Positions 54,826 to 63,036 of a stretch of 64,000 nucleotides of DNA are shown one piece after another. Source of the stretch: Dokdonia sp. PRO95. Its GTDB lineage: Bacteria; Bacteroidota; Bacteroidia; Flavobacteriales; Flavobacteriaceae. A model generated the notes under the pieces. The model was given only the letters and a program-made list of their open reading frames with translations, was not told where the DNA came from and ran no database searches. The stretch covers positions 817,408 through 881,407 of the forward strand of contig NZ_CM001837.1 in NCBI RefSeq assembly GCF_000355805.1. The letters are read 5' to 3'. Each line of letters opens with the position of its first letter. Position 1 is the first letter of the stretch. The translations under genes were made by a program, and so were the position numbers.

Positions 54826-57024
54826 TTATACTTTTTTAAGAGTGAGCGTCACTTTTGTTCCTTCGCCTGAATCAAATACATCAGAGACGGTAACAGCGAT
54901 ACGATCACCGTACATCTCATTGAGAATGGCAATTCGCTTTTTGATATTCCCCATTCCCTTAGATTTTTGTTTCTTTTGATTCTCCGTCTTCAATGCTTTA
55001 CTACGTGTACGTCCTACTCCATCATCTGAGACCGTTATAATTGCCGTATCCTCATCCTTTTGATCAAAACTAATGCGCAGCATACCTTTCTCTTCTTTAT
55101 AACGCATTCCATGCCACACAGCGTTTTCTACATAAGGCTGCAATAACATAGGTGGAATCATAAAGGAGCTTACATCTAGCGCTTCATCTACCTCAATCTC
55201 ATAATCAAAACGATCTTTAAATCTAAAATGCTCTAGCATCGTATATCTCTTGATAAGGTCTATCTCGCTTGATAGTGGTATAAAATCTTCCTCACTATTC
55301 TCTAGCACGGCTCTCATGAGGATAGAAAAATCTGAAAGATATTTATTGGCCGTACGCTCATCATTTGTGGCTATAAAACTATTAACCGAATTCAATGCAT
55401 TAAAAATAAAATGCGGATTCATTTGTGATCGCAAACTTTTAAGAGCAAGGAGGTTATTTGCATATTGTTGCTTCTTACTACTTCTATACATAGAGAATGC
55501 CGTAAGTAACAATAATGCCGTGACCAATATGAGAGATCCAATGATTACTTTTTGCCTAGTATCTCTAGCCTCTACAAGCTCCTGTTCTTGGAAAGCAAGC
55601 TGATATCGACTCTCATTAAGTTGTCTGTCTTTTTCAAGACTAATGATTCTATTCTGTTTTTCGGTAATATCCTTTGCAAAGCGGGTGGCTTGGGAGATTT
55701 CTTGCTCTTTACGGCTATAACTAAGATCTACAATATTTTTATACGCCTCATAAGCTTCCTTAGCTTTGTCTATATCGCCCTTGTCGCGATATACCTCAGA
55801 GAGTCTGCGCCTTGCATTTTTCTCCACTATTAGATCTTCCTTATCACGTGCTTCTTCTATACTCTTCTCTAAAAAAGTAATAGACTCTTCGTATTTATTT
55901 TGTGCGGCCAGTGCAAATCCTATCTTATAGTTTTGTTTTTGTACTGTTATCACATCATCATTAGATATAGAATCTGGTGCAACTAGGCTTATATCCTCTA
56001 TTGCAGATTTACGTAGCTCAATCTCTGCATCATAAGATTTATTTCTACTATAATAATCTGCAACTTTAGTCTTTGCTCTTACGGCAGACTCCGTTTTTTC
56101 AATATTAGATAACTCGGCTGCCTTAGAGTAATTTAAAGCAGCGGCTTGCGGTGCTCCTTGTTGATCATAAGCATTACCGATTTTTGTATTTAGTCTTGCT
56201 GCGTCTGATGGTTTCTGCAGTTGGGTAACTTTTTTCTCCACCTCTTCATAATTTGTGATAGAGGTTACATAATCACCCGTTGCAACATAAGCATCACCTA
56301 GTCCTTCTTTTACTGTTATTTGTTGCGCTGCAGTGAGCTCCATCTCTGTAAGCTTGGTGTATAGTCTTATACTTTCTTGATAGTTTTTATTGTTATAATA
56401 TGCCTGAGCAAGTGCAATTTCAACAGGAACACTTGGTTTATTTTTGATGCTCAATTTATAATTAGTTACCGCAAGATCATACTGCTTCCAGTGGCTATAA
56501 ATATCTCCTAGTAGCTCAAAACTCTTAGCTCTTTCGGTTATCGAAATATCAGGAATAGAAAGGGCTTGTGCCACTTTATCAACCCCAGCAGCGGCATTTG
56601 ATTTATAAACCTGCGTTGCCTCATTAAGTAACGAATTAAAAGTTATAGGCGCTGCTTCAATATCTGAAACTTCATCAAATTGAGTTAACTTTTCTATAGG
56701 TCGCACTTCTAATTTAATACGCTGCTGGTCTTTTATTGTGTAAAAAACAGTCTCAAAATCTTCACTACGTATCACCAGCTCATCACCTACTTTGGCAGCT
56801 ATTCTAAACTCTCCATCACTACCTGAAGTTGTATAAGCTCCACCTGTGACCTCTACATTTGCCTTAGCAACAGGTTTCATGTGTTCCGTATCAAGTATAC
56901 TTCCCTTTAAAGTAAAAACTCGATTCGTACTTCTACTCACCGCCTCGCGTTCTTCTTGAGAAAAGACTGTGTACGACCCCAGCAAAAGAAGAAGTATAAA
57001 TAATATGTGATTTCTTGTTTTCAT
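54826..57024 (-). CDS. LytS-type sensor histidine kinase with TPR repeats
   Basis: The product is 732 residues from ATG 57024 (MKTRNHILFILLLLLG, a signal peptide ending SYTVFSQ); an upstream extension of 41 codons is less likely. After a carboxypeptidase-regulatory-like domain (about 33-105, AKANVEVTGGAYTTSGSDGE) come about eight TPR units (130-440), a coiled coil, one membrane helix (about 478-497) and a LytS kinase domain with LRSQMNPHFIFNALNSVNSF (His near 523) and a HATPase C domain (GVGRTRSKALK). CAAACTTA at 57031 reads TAAGTTTG on minus and may be its -7 element. Confidence 0.92.
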   Translation of the reverse strand: MKTRNHILFILLLLLGSYTVFSQEEREAVSRSTNRVFTLKGSILDTEHMKPVAKANVEVTGGAYTTSGSDGEFRIAAKVGDELVIRSEDFETVFYTIKDQQRIKLEVRPIEKLTQFDEVSDIEAAPITFNSLLNEATQVYKSNAAAGVDKVAQALSIPDISITERAKSFELLGDIYSHWKQYDLAVTNYKLSIKNKPSVPVEIALAQAYYNNKNYQESIRLYTKLTEMELTAAQQITVKEGLGDAYVATGDYVTSITNYEEVEKKVTQLQKPSDAARLNTKIGNAYDQQGAPQAAALNYSKAAELSNIEKTESAVRAKTKVADYYSRNKSYDAEIELRKSAIEDISLVAPDSISNDDVITVQKQNYKIGFALAAQNKYEESITFLEKSIEEARDKEDLIVEKNARRRLSEVYRDKGDIDKAKEAYEAYKNIVDLSYSRKEQEISQATRFAKDITEKQNRIISLEKDRQLNESRYQLAFQEQELVEARDTRQKVIIGSLILVTALLLLTAFSMYRSSKKQQYANNLLALKSLRSQMNPHFIFNALNSVNSFIATNDERTANKYLSDFSILMRAVLENSEEDFIPLSSEIDLIKRYTMLEHFRFKDRFDYEIEVDEALDVSSFMIPPMLLQPYVENAVWHGMRYKEEKGMLRISFDQKDEDTAIITVSDDGVGRTRSKALKTENQKKQKSKGMGNIKKRIAILNEMYGDRIAVTVSDVFDSGEGTKVTLTLKKV

Positions 57025-57197
57025 TGTAGTCAAACTTACTCTAAAAAAATAGCATCTTAAAACCATAAAAGATGCAAACACGCCTATTTTCATGGCTTTA
57101 CCCATAAAAACATTCCTTTCACTAATCACCCAGGGTCGTTTACTCATTCATCTGTCCTATTCACTCATTCTACCTAAAATTTGGCTTATTACACTAG

Positions 57198-57205
57198 TAA
57201 TTTTG
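57198..57205 (+). promoter_or_regulatory. Candidate -7 element for the VWA-protein gene
   Basis: TAATTTTG (exact TAnnTTTG) lies 28 nt upstream of ATG 57233. A TTTG at 57180-57183 is only 14 nt upstream, shorter than the usual spacing. Confidence 0.4.
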
Positions 57206-57232
57206 AATTCTATTCATCATAAAAATCAGCAA

Positions 57233-58402
57233 ATGAAAACTCTTTTTATCTTAGCAACTACACTTGCTCTGCACAGCGGACTCCTAGCCACAAATGGAAA
57301 TGGGGAAGGGCACGCTTTCGCGAAAGCGGAAAAAAATCACACCTCATCATTAAAAAAAGATCCCGTACAAAACACCATTAAGGTCGCATTACTCTTAGAC
57401 ACTTCCAACAGTATGGATGGCCTTATAAATCAAGCACGAGCACAATTGTGGGAGCTAGTAAATGAATTAGCCGAAGCCAAATGCGGAAATGAAAGCCGTC
57501 CGGATCTCAAAATTGCACTTTATGAATATGGAAATGACAGATTGAACGCAAGAGAAGGCTACATACGTATGGTAAATTCCTTTAGCACAGATCTTGATGA
57601 AATCTCTAAAAATCTCTTTTCTCTCACAACAAATGGAGGAAACGAATATTGCGGTAATGTGATTCAAAATTCGCTCAATCAATTAGAGTGGGGTAAAAAT
57701 AAAAACGACCTCAACCTTATTTTTATAGCTGGTAATGAACCTTTTGACCAAGGCCCAATACGTTATCAAGATGCAGCCAGCAATGCTTGTGGAAAGGATG
57801 TGACAATAAACACAATTTTTTGCGGTAATTACAATGAAGGATTGCAAACCAAATGGAAGGATGGCGCATCCCTTACACAAGGAGATTATATTGCTATAAA
57901 TAGCGACAAAACAACAGTGCACATCCCGTCGCCTTATGATGAGATGATACTAAAGAAAAATAAAGAACTTAATAAGACCTATGTAGGTTATGGAAGCCTA
58001 GCCTCTTCTAAAATGGCCTTACAAAATAGTCAAGACAGTAATGCACAATCTTATGGAAATGCAAATGCTGTAAAAAGAGCAGTAAGCAAGAGCTCTAGGC
58101 TGTATAAGAATACCAGCTGGGACCTTGTAGATGCCATGGAAGAAAATGAAGAAATAATAGTAGAACTTGAGGAAACTAGCTTACCTGAAGAACTCAAAGG
58201 AAAAAACGAAAAAGAGATTAAGAAATATGTTTCTGAGAAAAAGATACAGCGAACAAGAATACAAGAGGAAATCGCTAAGCTCAACATAAAGCGTAAAGAA
58301 TTTCTTGAATCTAAAACCAATACTAAAGACAATGAATTGCGCAATGCACTAGTAGATGCTATAAAAAAGCAAGGTCATGCAAAAAACTATAGCTGGGAAT
58401 AA
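57233..58402 (+). CDS. Secreted von Willebrand factor type A domain protein
   Basis: The product is 389 residues from ATG 57233, which opens a signal peptide (MKTLFILATTLALHSGLLA); the longer upstream frame has no such start. A VWA domain (about 48-250) carries the MIDAS motif DTSNSMD (about 53-59) and the later TNGGNEYCG and FIAGNEPFDQGP. The C-terminal third (about 300-389) is highly charged and helical. VWA domains bind metal and protein ligands; the function here is unknown. Palindrome copy 17 encodes AFAKA in the linker between signal peptide and VWA. A hairpin at 58424-58458 may terminate the gene. Confidence 0.82.
   Translation: MKTLFILATTLALHSGLLATNGNGEGHAFAKAEKNHTSSLKKDPVQNTIKVALLLDTSNSMDGLINQARAQLWELVNELAEAKCGNESRPDLKIALYEYGNDRLNAREGYIRMVNSFSTDLDEISKNLFSLTTNGGNEYCGNVIQNSLNQLEWGKNKNDLNLIFIAGNEPFDQGPIRYQDAASNACGKDVTINTIFCGNYNEGLQTKWKDGASLTQGDYIAINSDKTTVHIPSPYDEMILKKNKELNKTYVGYGSLASSKMALQNSQDSNAQSYGNANAVKRAVSKSSRLYKNTSWDLVDAMEENEEIIVELEETSLPEELKGKNEKEIKKYVSEKKIQRTRIQEEIAKLNIKRKEFLESKTNTKDNELRNALVDAIKKQGHAKNYSWE
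57313..57328. repeat. TTTCGCGAAA palindrome, copy 17 (16 bp, in VWA gene)
   Basis: A perfect CGCTTTCGCGAAAGCG read on plus as GH-AFAKA-E, in the short linker before the VWA domain. Confidence 0.95.
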
Positions 58403-58423
58403 TTACCGCAAAATACTCATTAT

Positions 58424-58458
58424 AAACACCTTGCACAGCACATCGTCTGCAAGGTGTT
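58424..58458 (+). terminator. Possible terminator after VWA gene
   Basis: Stem AAACACCTTGCA/TGCAAGGTGTTT (12 bp) with an 11-nt loop; the following T run is short and broken, so termination may be weak. Confidence 0.5.
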
Positions 58459-58536
58459 TGACTTTGTGATATTCTTAACGTCTATATAAAAACCTCCCAC
58501 CGTATAACTAAGAAGTAAACACTAAACTAAACACTT

Positions 58537-59418
58537 ATGATTATTTCAAGAGTTACAAAGAATACCCTACTTATTGCAATGACTGCTGGAGCACTTACCT
58601 CTTGCGTCTCAAAAAAGAAATACACTCAGCTTCAGTCTGAGTACGACACTACAAAAGTTACTTTGACTAAAACTAAAGTAGAAAAAGAAGAAATAGAAGC
58701 AAAATATGCGGCTATAGAGCAACGTGTAGATGATTACAATACTAAAATTAATTCTTTACGTGATTCTAACGTTGATTTACAAGCATCTAATGACGCTAAA
58801 TTTGAAATTACTGCTAAGGGTACAGTAATGTCAGAAAACACAAAGCAAAAGCTACGTGCTGCACTGGCAAATGTAGATCCAAGTGAGCTTGCTCTAGCTC
58901 AAACGCTAGAAGACTCAATGAATCTTGCCGTTTCTCATAAACTTAAACGTAACCTTGATAAAGATGTTTACGGAGCAAATGCACTAGATGACATTAATAT
59001 AGATATAGATGATACTGTAGTACAGATTTCTATTTCAGACAAGATGTTATTTCGCTCTGGAAGCTATAGAGTAAGTAAGGAAGCAGATGCTCTTTTAAGA
59101 CGTATTGCTGCCGTAGTAAATTCTGAACCCGCTGTAGAAGTTATGGTAGAAGGTCATACAGATAGTCGTACTGTAAAGAAAGGCTCATACCTTAAAGACA
59201 ACTGGGATCTAAGTGTACAACGCGCTACAGCAATTGTACGTGAGCTACAAAATAATCATAATGTAGATCCATCTAAACTTATTGCTTCTGGACGTAGTAG
59301 TTATGTTCCTTTAGTAGAAAATGATACTAAAGAGAATATGTCAAGAAATAGAAGAACTAGAATTTTAATTCTACCTAATCTTGATAAATTTTTAGCCCTA
59401 ATGGCATCAAATGAATAA
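58537..59418 (+). CDS. OmpA-family peptidoglycan-associated lipoprotein
   Basis: The product is 293 residues. Lipobox LTSC (Cys23) is followed by a coiled-coil region (about 30-95, LTKTKVEKEEIEAKYAAIEQ) and an OmpA-like domain (about 150-275) with VMVEGHTDSRTVKKGSY and NRRTRILILP. It tethers the outer membrane to peptidoglycan. A Lys/Arg-rich C-terminal region completes the domain. A bidirectional terminator at 59446 separates it from the convergent PorP gene. Confidence 0.93.
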   Translation: MIISRVTKNTLLIAMTAGALTSCVSKKKYTQLQSEYDTTKVTLTKTKVEKEEIEAKYAAIEQRVDDYNTKINSLRDSNVDLQASNDAKFEITAKGTVMSENTKQKLRAALANVDPSELALAQTLEDSMNLAVSHKLKRNLDKDVYGANALDDINIDIDDTVVQISISDKMLFRSGSYRVSKEADALLRRIAAVVNSEPAVEVMVEGHTDSRTVKKGSYLKDNWDLSVQRATAIVRELQNNHNVDPSKLIASGRSSYVPLVENDTKENMSRNRRTRILILPNLDKFLALMASNE

Positions 59419-59445
59419 GAGCTATAATCCCTTATATTTATAAAA

Positions 59446-59482
59446 CTAAAAATCCCTCGCCAGTTAAGGCGAGGGATTTTTT
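59446..59482. terminator. Bidirectional terminator between OmpA and PorP genes
   Basis: Stem AAAAATCCCTCGCC/GGCGAGGGATTTTT with a 6-nt loop. It is flanked by A on one side and T on the other, so it serves both convergent genes. Confidence 0.9.
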
Positions 59483-59511
59483 ATATTTTAAACTAAGTAT
59501 CTAACCGAATG

Positions 59512-60513
59512 CTAGTTGATAGCAGGGCAGTTACAGTCATAAGGTTCTTTATTTTTACCTAGGTTGATACCAAGTGTAATCTGATGAAAACCTCCGTTAG
59601 TTAGCACCACTGAATTGCTTTGGTATGAATAGGTATATCCTATCATAAAACGATCATACATACCACCTACAAACGGTGTTACATACTGTAGCTTTTGAGA
59701 CTCAATAGATTCTCCGTTTGTGGTAAACTCTGCTCCATCAAAACTTCTCCTATAAGAAAGTCCTCCCCATAGTCTTCCCCAATCTGTTTTGTAATATGCC
59801 TTACCGTTTACATCAAAAGTAGACTCGCCTGTGGTATCAGTTGCTTGAAATAACACAGATGGCTCAAAACTCCAATTAGAAAAATTAGGAGAGATTGTAT
59901 AAGCCATAGATATTAAATAACGTCGTTGATTGCTAGACTCAAAATCTTCACTAAAGATGTCACGCTTTACTGGAATAGCATTTTTTACAGCAAAATGAGC
60001 AGAGAAGTCTAAAAAGTTATAAGACACTCCGAAGTCAATGTTTACATAAGAATCGCTTTGCTCAATGCCAGCTATAATAGGGTCAAAATCTGTAAGATCA
60101 AAGCTAGTTTCGTCAAGTTTTCCTTGAATTATACCTGCACTTATACCAAAGGACAATTGATTTAAATCTATATAATTTCTACCTAATAATAAATGATATG
60201 CAAAAGTTGCATAAGCTCCTTGTTGAGAAAAGTAACCATTACTATCGTTAAATAATATCCCTCCTACTCCTATATTATCTCCTAAGCGACCATTAATACT
60301 TATAGTTTGTAATGCTGGCGCATCCTCTAGTCCGGCCCATTGTGAGCGAGCTGTTCCTCTCAATTTAGTAGTTTGTGAAGCACCTGCCATCGATGGATGT
60401 AATAAATACAAATTGTCTTGTAGATAATCAAGATATACCGGAATACCTTCTTGAGCTATGGCAAACTGCGTAAAAAACAACGCTATTAGAAAGTAGGATT
60501 TCTTTAGACTCAT
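59512..60513 (-). CDS. PorP/SprF-family T9SS-associated membrane protein
   Basis: The product is 333 residues with signal peptide ending AIAQ (about 20). The family start follows: YLDYLQDNLYLLHPSMAGAS and RSQWAGLEDAP. The barrel-like rest has alternating hydrophobic strands and ends with a CNCP motif. PorP/SprF proteins work with T9SS cargo, usually next to a giant adhesin gene; here the gene stands alone in the window, about 54 kb from the TSP3/CshA protein, so its cargo is uncertain. A -7 element at 60621 reads TATATTTG on minus. Confidence 0.9.
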   Translation of the reverse strand: MSLKKSYFLIALFFTQFAIAQEGIPVYLDYLQDNLYLLHPSMAGASQTTKLRGTARSQWAGLEDAPALQTISINGRLGDNIGVGGILFNDSNGYFSQQGAYATFAYHLLLGRNYIDLNQLSFGISAGIIQGKLDETSFDLTDFDPIIAGIEQSDSYVNIDFGVSYNFLDFSAHFAVKNAIPVKRDIFSEDFESSNQRRYLISMAYTISPNFSNWSFEPSVLFQATDTTGESTFDVNGKAYYKTDWGRLWGGLSYRRSFDGAEFTTNGESIESQKLQYVTPFVGGMYDRFMIGYTYSYQSNSVVLTNGGFHQITLGINLGKNKEPYDCNCPAIN

Positions 60514-60620
60514 GGACTTTTCTTTTTCTATACGGCTACAAATCGAAGGATTATTGCCCCATACGACTGTATACTTTTAACTTGAGTAAGATCTATAAAA
60601 GACAATACTTCCATAGCTCT

Positions 60621-60628
60621 CAAATATA
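60621..60628 (-). promoter_or_regulatory. Candidate -7 element for the PorP/SprF gene
   Basis: On the minus strand it reads TATATTTG (exact TAnnTTTG), about 107 nt upstream of the ATG, implying a leader of about 100 nt. Confidence 0.45.
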
Positions 60629-60796
60629 GGACTTTTTACAATACATCACGCCATATAACTACCCAACTACAATAGACATTCCTTTAATAGCAACGATTAT
60701 TTGTTAGTGTTTTAGCTATATAATGAAGTACATTAACAATAAAAATCTATAAACCCATTACCCGCACTTTATATACCAAGTACGCTCTATCTTCCC

Positions 60797-60804
60797 TACC
60801 TTTG
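60797..60804 (+). promoter_or_regulatory. Candidate -7 element for the NifU-like gene
   Basis: TACCTTTG (exact TAnnTTTG) lies 15 nt upstream of the ATG. No matching -33 TTG was found. Confidence 0.45.
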
Positions 60805-60819
60805 TAAAAAAAATTATCA

Positions 60820-61722
60820 ATGTCAACATATAGTATATCTGTAGAAGGAACTTCTAACCCTGCTATTAAAAAATTTCAGGCAGATCAATTTCTAGTTAAT
60901 CATAACAGCTACGAATTTAAAAATATAGATGAAGCTGCAAATTCGCCGCTTGCTCAACAGTTGTTTTATCTTCCATTTGTAAAAACAGTATATATTACTC
61001 AGAACTTTGTTGCTATAGAAAAGTACAACATTGTAGAGTGGATTGATGTTCAACAAGAAGTTGCAAATCAAATAGAAGATTATCTTAACGATAATGGACT
61101 TGTTATCATAGAAGATGTTGCCGCAAAGAAAATACCGGTAACAGTTTATGCCGAGTCCACACCTAACCCATCAACACTTAAGTTTGTAGCAAATAAAAAG
61201 CTGGTTACTACAGCTTTTGAGTTTAAAAGTATAGATGACACGGCAAATGCTCCTATGGCAAAGGCTTTGTTTCACCTTCCTTATGTAAAGGAAGTTTTCT
61301 TTGATGAAAACTACATATCTGTTCAAAAGTATGATGTTGCAGAGTGGGATGAAGTTGTAACTGAAACTAGAGAGTTTATACGTGACTACATTCAAGATGG
61401 AAAAGAAATTGTAACAGCGGCTCAACTTAAAACGCCACAGCAAGCAGAAGCAATCGCCGAAGAAAAGTTTGAGAGCCTCGATGATATCTCTAAGGAAATA
61501 GTAAACATTATTGAAGAGTATGTAAAACCAGCAGTTGCAAGTGACGGTGGAAATATCATGTTCAAGGGATATGATCCAAAAACACAAAATGTTTCTGTAA
61601 TTCTTCAAGGAGCTTGTAGTGGTTGTCCTTCTAGTACGTTTACACTTAAAAACGGAATAGAAAATATGCTTAAGCAAATGCTACCAGGTAAGATTAATAT
61701 GGTAGAAGCTATTAACGGCTAG
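60820..61722 (+). CDS. NifU/Nfu-type iron-sulfur scaffold with two N-terminal Nfu_N domains
   Basis: The product is 300 residues. Residues 1-90 and 107-195 are two related Nfu_N domains: ESTPNPSTLKFVANKKLV parallels EGTSNPAIKKFQADQFLV, and both carry LAQQLFYLPFVKTV or MAKALFHLPYVKEV. Residues 215-300 are the NifU-like C-terminal domain with the cluster-ligand motif CSGCPSS near 267. It assembles or carries iron-sulfur clusters in the cytoplasm. Most Nfu proteins have a single N domain, so the duplication stands out. A shared bidirectional terminator follows. Confidence 0.92.
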   Translation: MSTYSISVEGTSNPAIKKFQADQFLVNHNSYEFKNIDEAANSPLAQQLFYLPFVKTVYITQNFVAIEKYNIVEWIDVQQEVANQIEDYLNDNGLVIIEDVAAKKIPVTVYAESTPNPSTLKFVANKKLVTTAFEFKSIDDTANAPMAKALFHLPYVKEVFFDENYISVQKYDVAEWDEVVTETREFIRDYIQDGKEIVTAAQLKTPQQAEAIAEEKFESLDDISKEIVNIIEEYVKPAVASDGGNIMFKGYDPKTQNVSVILQGACSGCPSSTFTLKNGIENMLKQMLPGKINMVEAING

Positions 61723-61742
61723 ATTTATAATCTCACAAAATT

Positions 61743-61785
61743 AAAAAAGCCTCATTACATAAAAATGTAATGAGGCTTTTTCTGT
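61743..61785. terminator. Bidirectional terminator between NifU-like and acyl-CoA dehydrogenase genes
   Basis: Stem AAAAGCCTCATTACAT/ATGTAATGAGGCTTTT with a short A-rich loop, flanked by A run and T run on opposite sides, between convergent genes. Confidence 0.9.
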
Positions 61786-61799
61786 TAGAGTAACGTTTA

Positions 61800-62978
61800 C
61801 TATTTAAAAGCATTCTCTCCTGTAATATCAAGCCCTGTTATAAGCAAGTGTATGTCGTGCGTACCTTCATACGTGATTACACTCTCTAGGTTCATCATAT
61901 GGCGCATTATACTATACTCTCCTGTAATACCCATACCACCTAGCATCTGGCGTGCCTCACGAGCAATTTTTATAGCCATCTCAACATTATTACGCTTTGC
62001 CATAGATATTTGTGCAGACGTAGCTCTATCTTCATTTTTGAGCTGTCCTAGTCTAAAAGCTAATAATTGTGCCTTTGTAATCTCTGTAATCATTTCTGCA
62101 AGCTTCTTTTGCTGCAATTGGAAAGCAGCAATAGGCTTTCCAAATTGGATACGCTCTTTTGCATAACGCAATGCAGTATCATAACAGTCCATTGCAGCTC
62201 CTATCGCTCCCCAAGCAATACCAAATCGTGCCGAATCAAGACAACCTAATGGCGCTCCTAATCCAGATTTGTTTGGCAATAAATTTTCTTTAGGCACTTT
62301 TACATCTTGAAAGATGAGCTCTCCTGTGGCACTTGCTCTAAGTGACCATTTATTGTGAGTCTCTGGAGTAGAAAATCCTTCCATTCCTCTTTCTACTATA
62401 AGACCGTGTATACGTCCTTCTTCATTTTTTGCCCACACAACAGCCACATCACAAAATGGGCTATTTGAGATCCAAAGTTTTGCCCCGTTTAAAAGATAAT
62501 GGTCTCCCATATCTTTAAAGTTTGTGACCATCCCACTAGGATTAGACCCGTGATCTGGTTCTGTAAGTCCAAAAGACCCCATAAACTCACCAGAGGCTAG
62601 TTTTGGTAAAAACTTGCTACGTTGCTCTTCAGAGCCATATTTCCATATAGGATACATCACTAGTGAAGATTGTACAGAGGCAGTAGATCGCACACCAGAG
62701 TCACCACGCTCTATCTCTTGCATTATAAGTCCGTAAGAAATTTGATCTAAGCCGGCTCCGCCATATTGCTCAGGGATATATGGTCCAAAAGCACCTATTT
62801 CTGCTAGGCCTGGAATGATAGACTTTGGAAACTTTGCATCTTGCGCTGCTTGCTCTATTATAGGTGATACGTCACGCTTTACCCAAGCACGGGCAGCATC
62901 ACGTATTAATTTATGTTCTTCGGTAAGAAGGTCGTCTAGATTATAATAATCTGGAGCCTCAAAAAGATCTGGTTTCAT
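61800..62978 (-). CDS. Acyl-CoA dehydrogenase, glutaryl-CoA dehydrogenase type
   Basis: The product is 392 residues. FAD/acyl-CoA signatures are FGLTEPDHGSNPSG (near 137-150) and WISNSPFCDVAVVWAK. RFGIAWGAIGAAMDCYD and MLGGMGITGEYSIMRHMMNLE follow, and the catalytic glutamate lies in VITYEGTHDIH near 367. It most resembles GCDH, which oxidises and decarboxylates glutaryl-CoA in lysine and tryptophan breakdown, but other short-chain acyl-CoA substrates are possible. It is followed on the same strand by nothing closely spaced; trmN is upstream by 58 nt. Confidence 0.93.
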   Translation of the reverse strand: MKPDLFEAPDYYNLDDLLTEEHKLIRDAARAWVKRDVSPIIEQAAQDAKFPKSIIPGLAEIGAFGPYIPEQYGGAGLDQISYGLIMQEIERGDSGVRSTASVQSSLVMYPIWKYGSEEQRSKFLPKLASGEFMGSFGLTEPDHGSNPSGMVTNFKDMGDHYLLNGAKLWISNSPFCDVAVVWAKNEEGRIHGLIVERGMEGFSTPETHNKWSLRASATGELIFQDVKVPKENLLPNKSGLGAPLGCLDSARFGIAWGAIGAAMDCYDTALRYAKERIQFGKPIAAFQLQQKKLAEMITEITKAQLLAFRLGQLKNEDRATSAQISMAKRNNVEMAIKIAREARQMLGGMGITGEYSIMRHMMNLESVITYEGTHDIHLLITGLDITGENAFK

Positions 62979-63036
62979 AGCTTAGTTTTTTGCATCGTAA
63001 AAGTAGCGAAAACGTTTTCAATGCCCAAAACCCAGC

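Larger units (their letters stand above)
60514..60819. other. 306-nt divergent intergenic region between PorP and NifU-like genes
   Basis: No ORF is seen. Two -7-like elements point in opposite directions: CAAATATA at 60621-60628 (TATATTTG on minus, for PorP) and TACCTTTG at 60797-60804 (for the NifU-like gene). The remainder is AT-rich and unstructured. Confidence 0.6.

Noticed and set aside
57092-57232. Extended start of the VWA protein
   Set aside because: ATG 57233 gives a clean signal peptide and has a -7 element 28 nt upstream; the extension would overlap the upstream promoter region.
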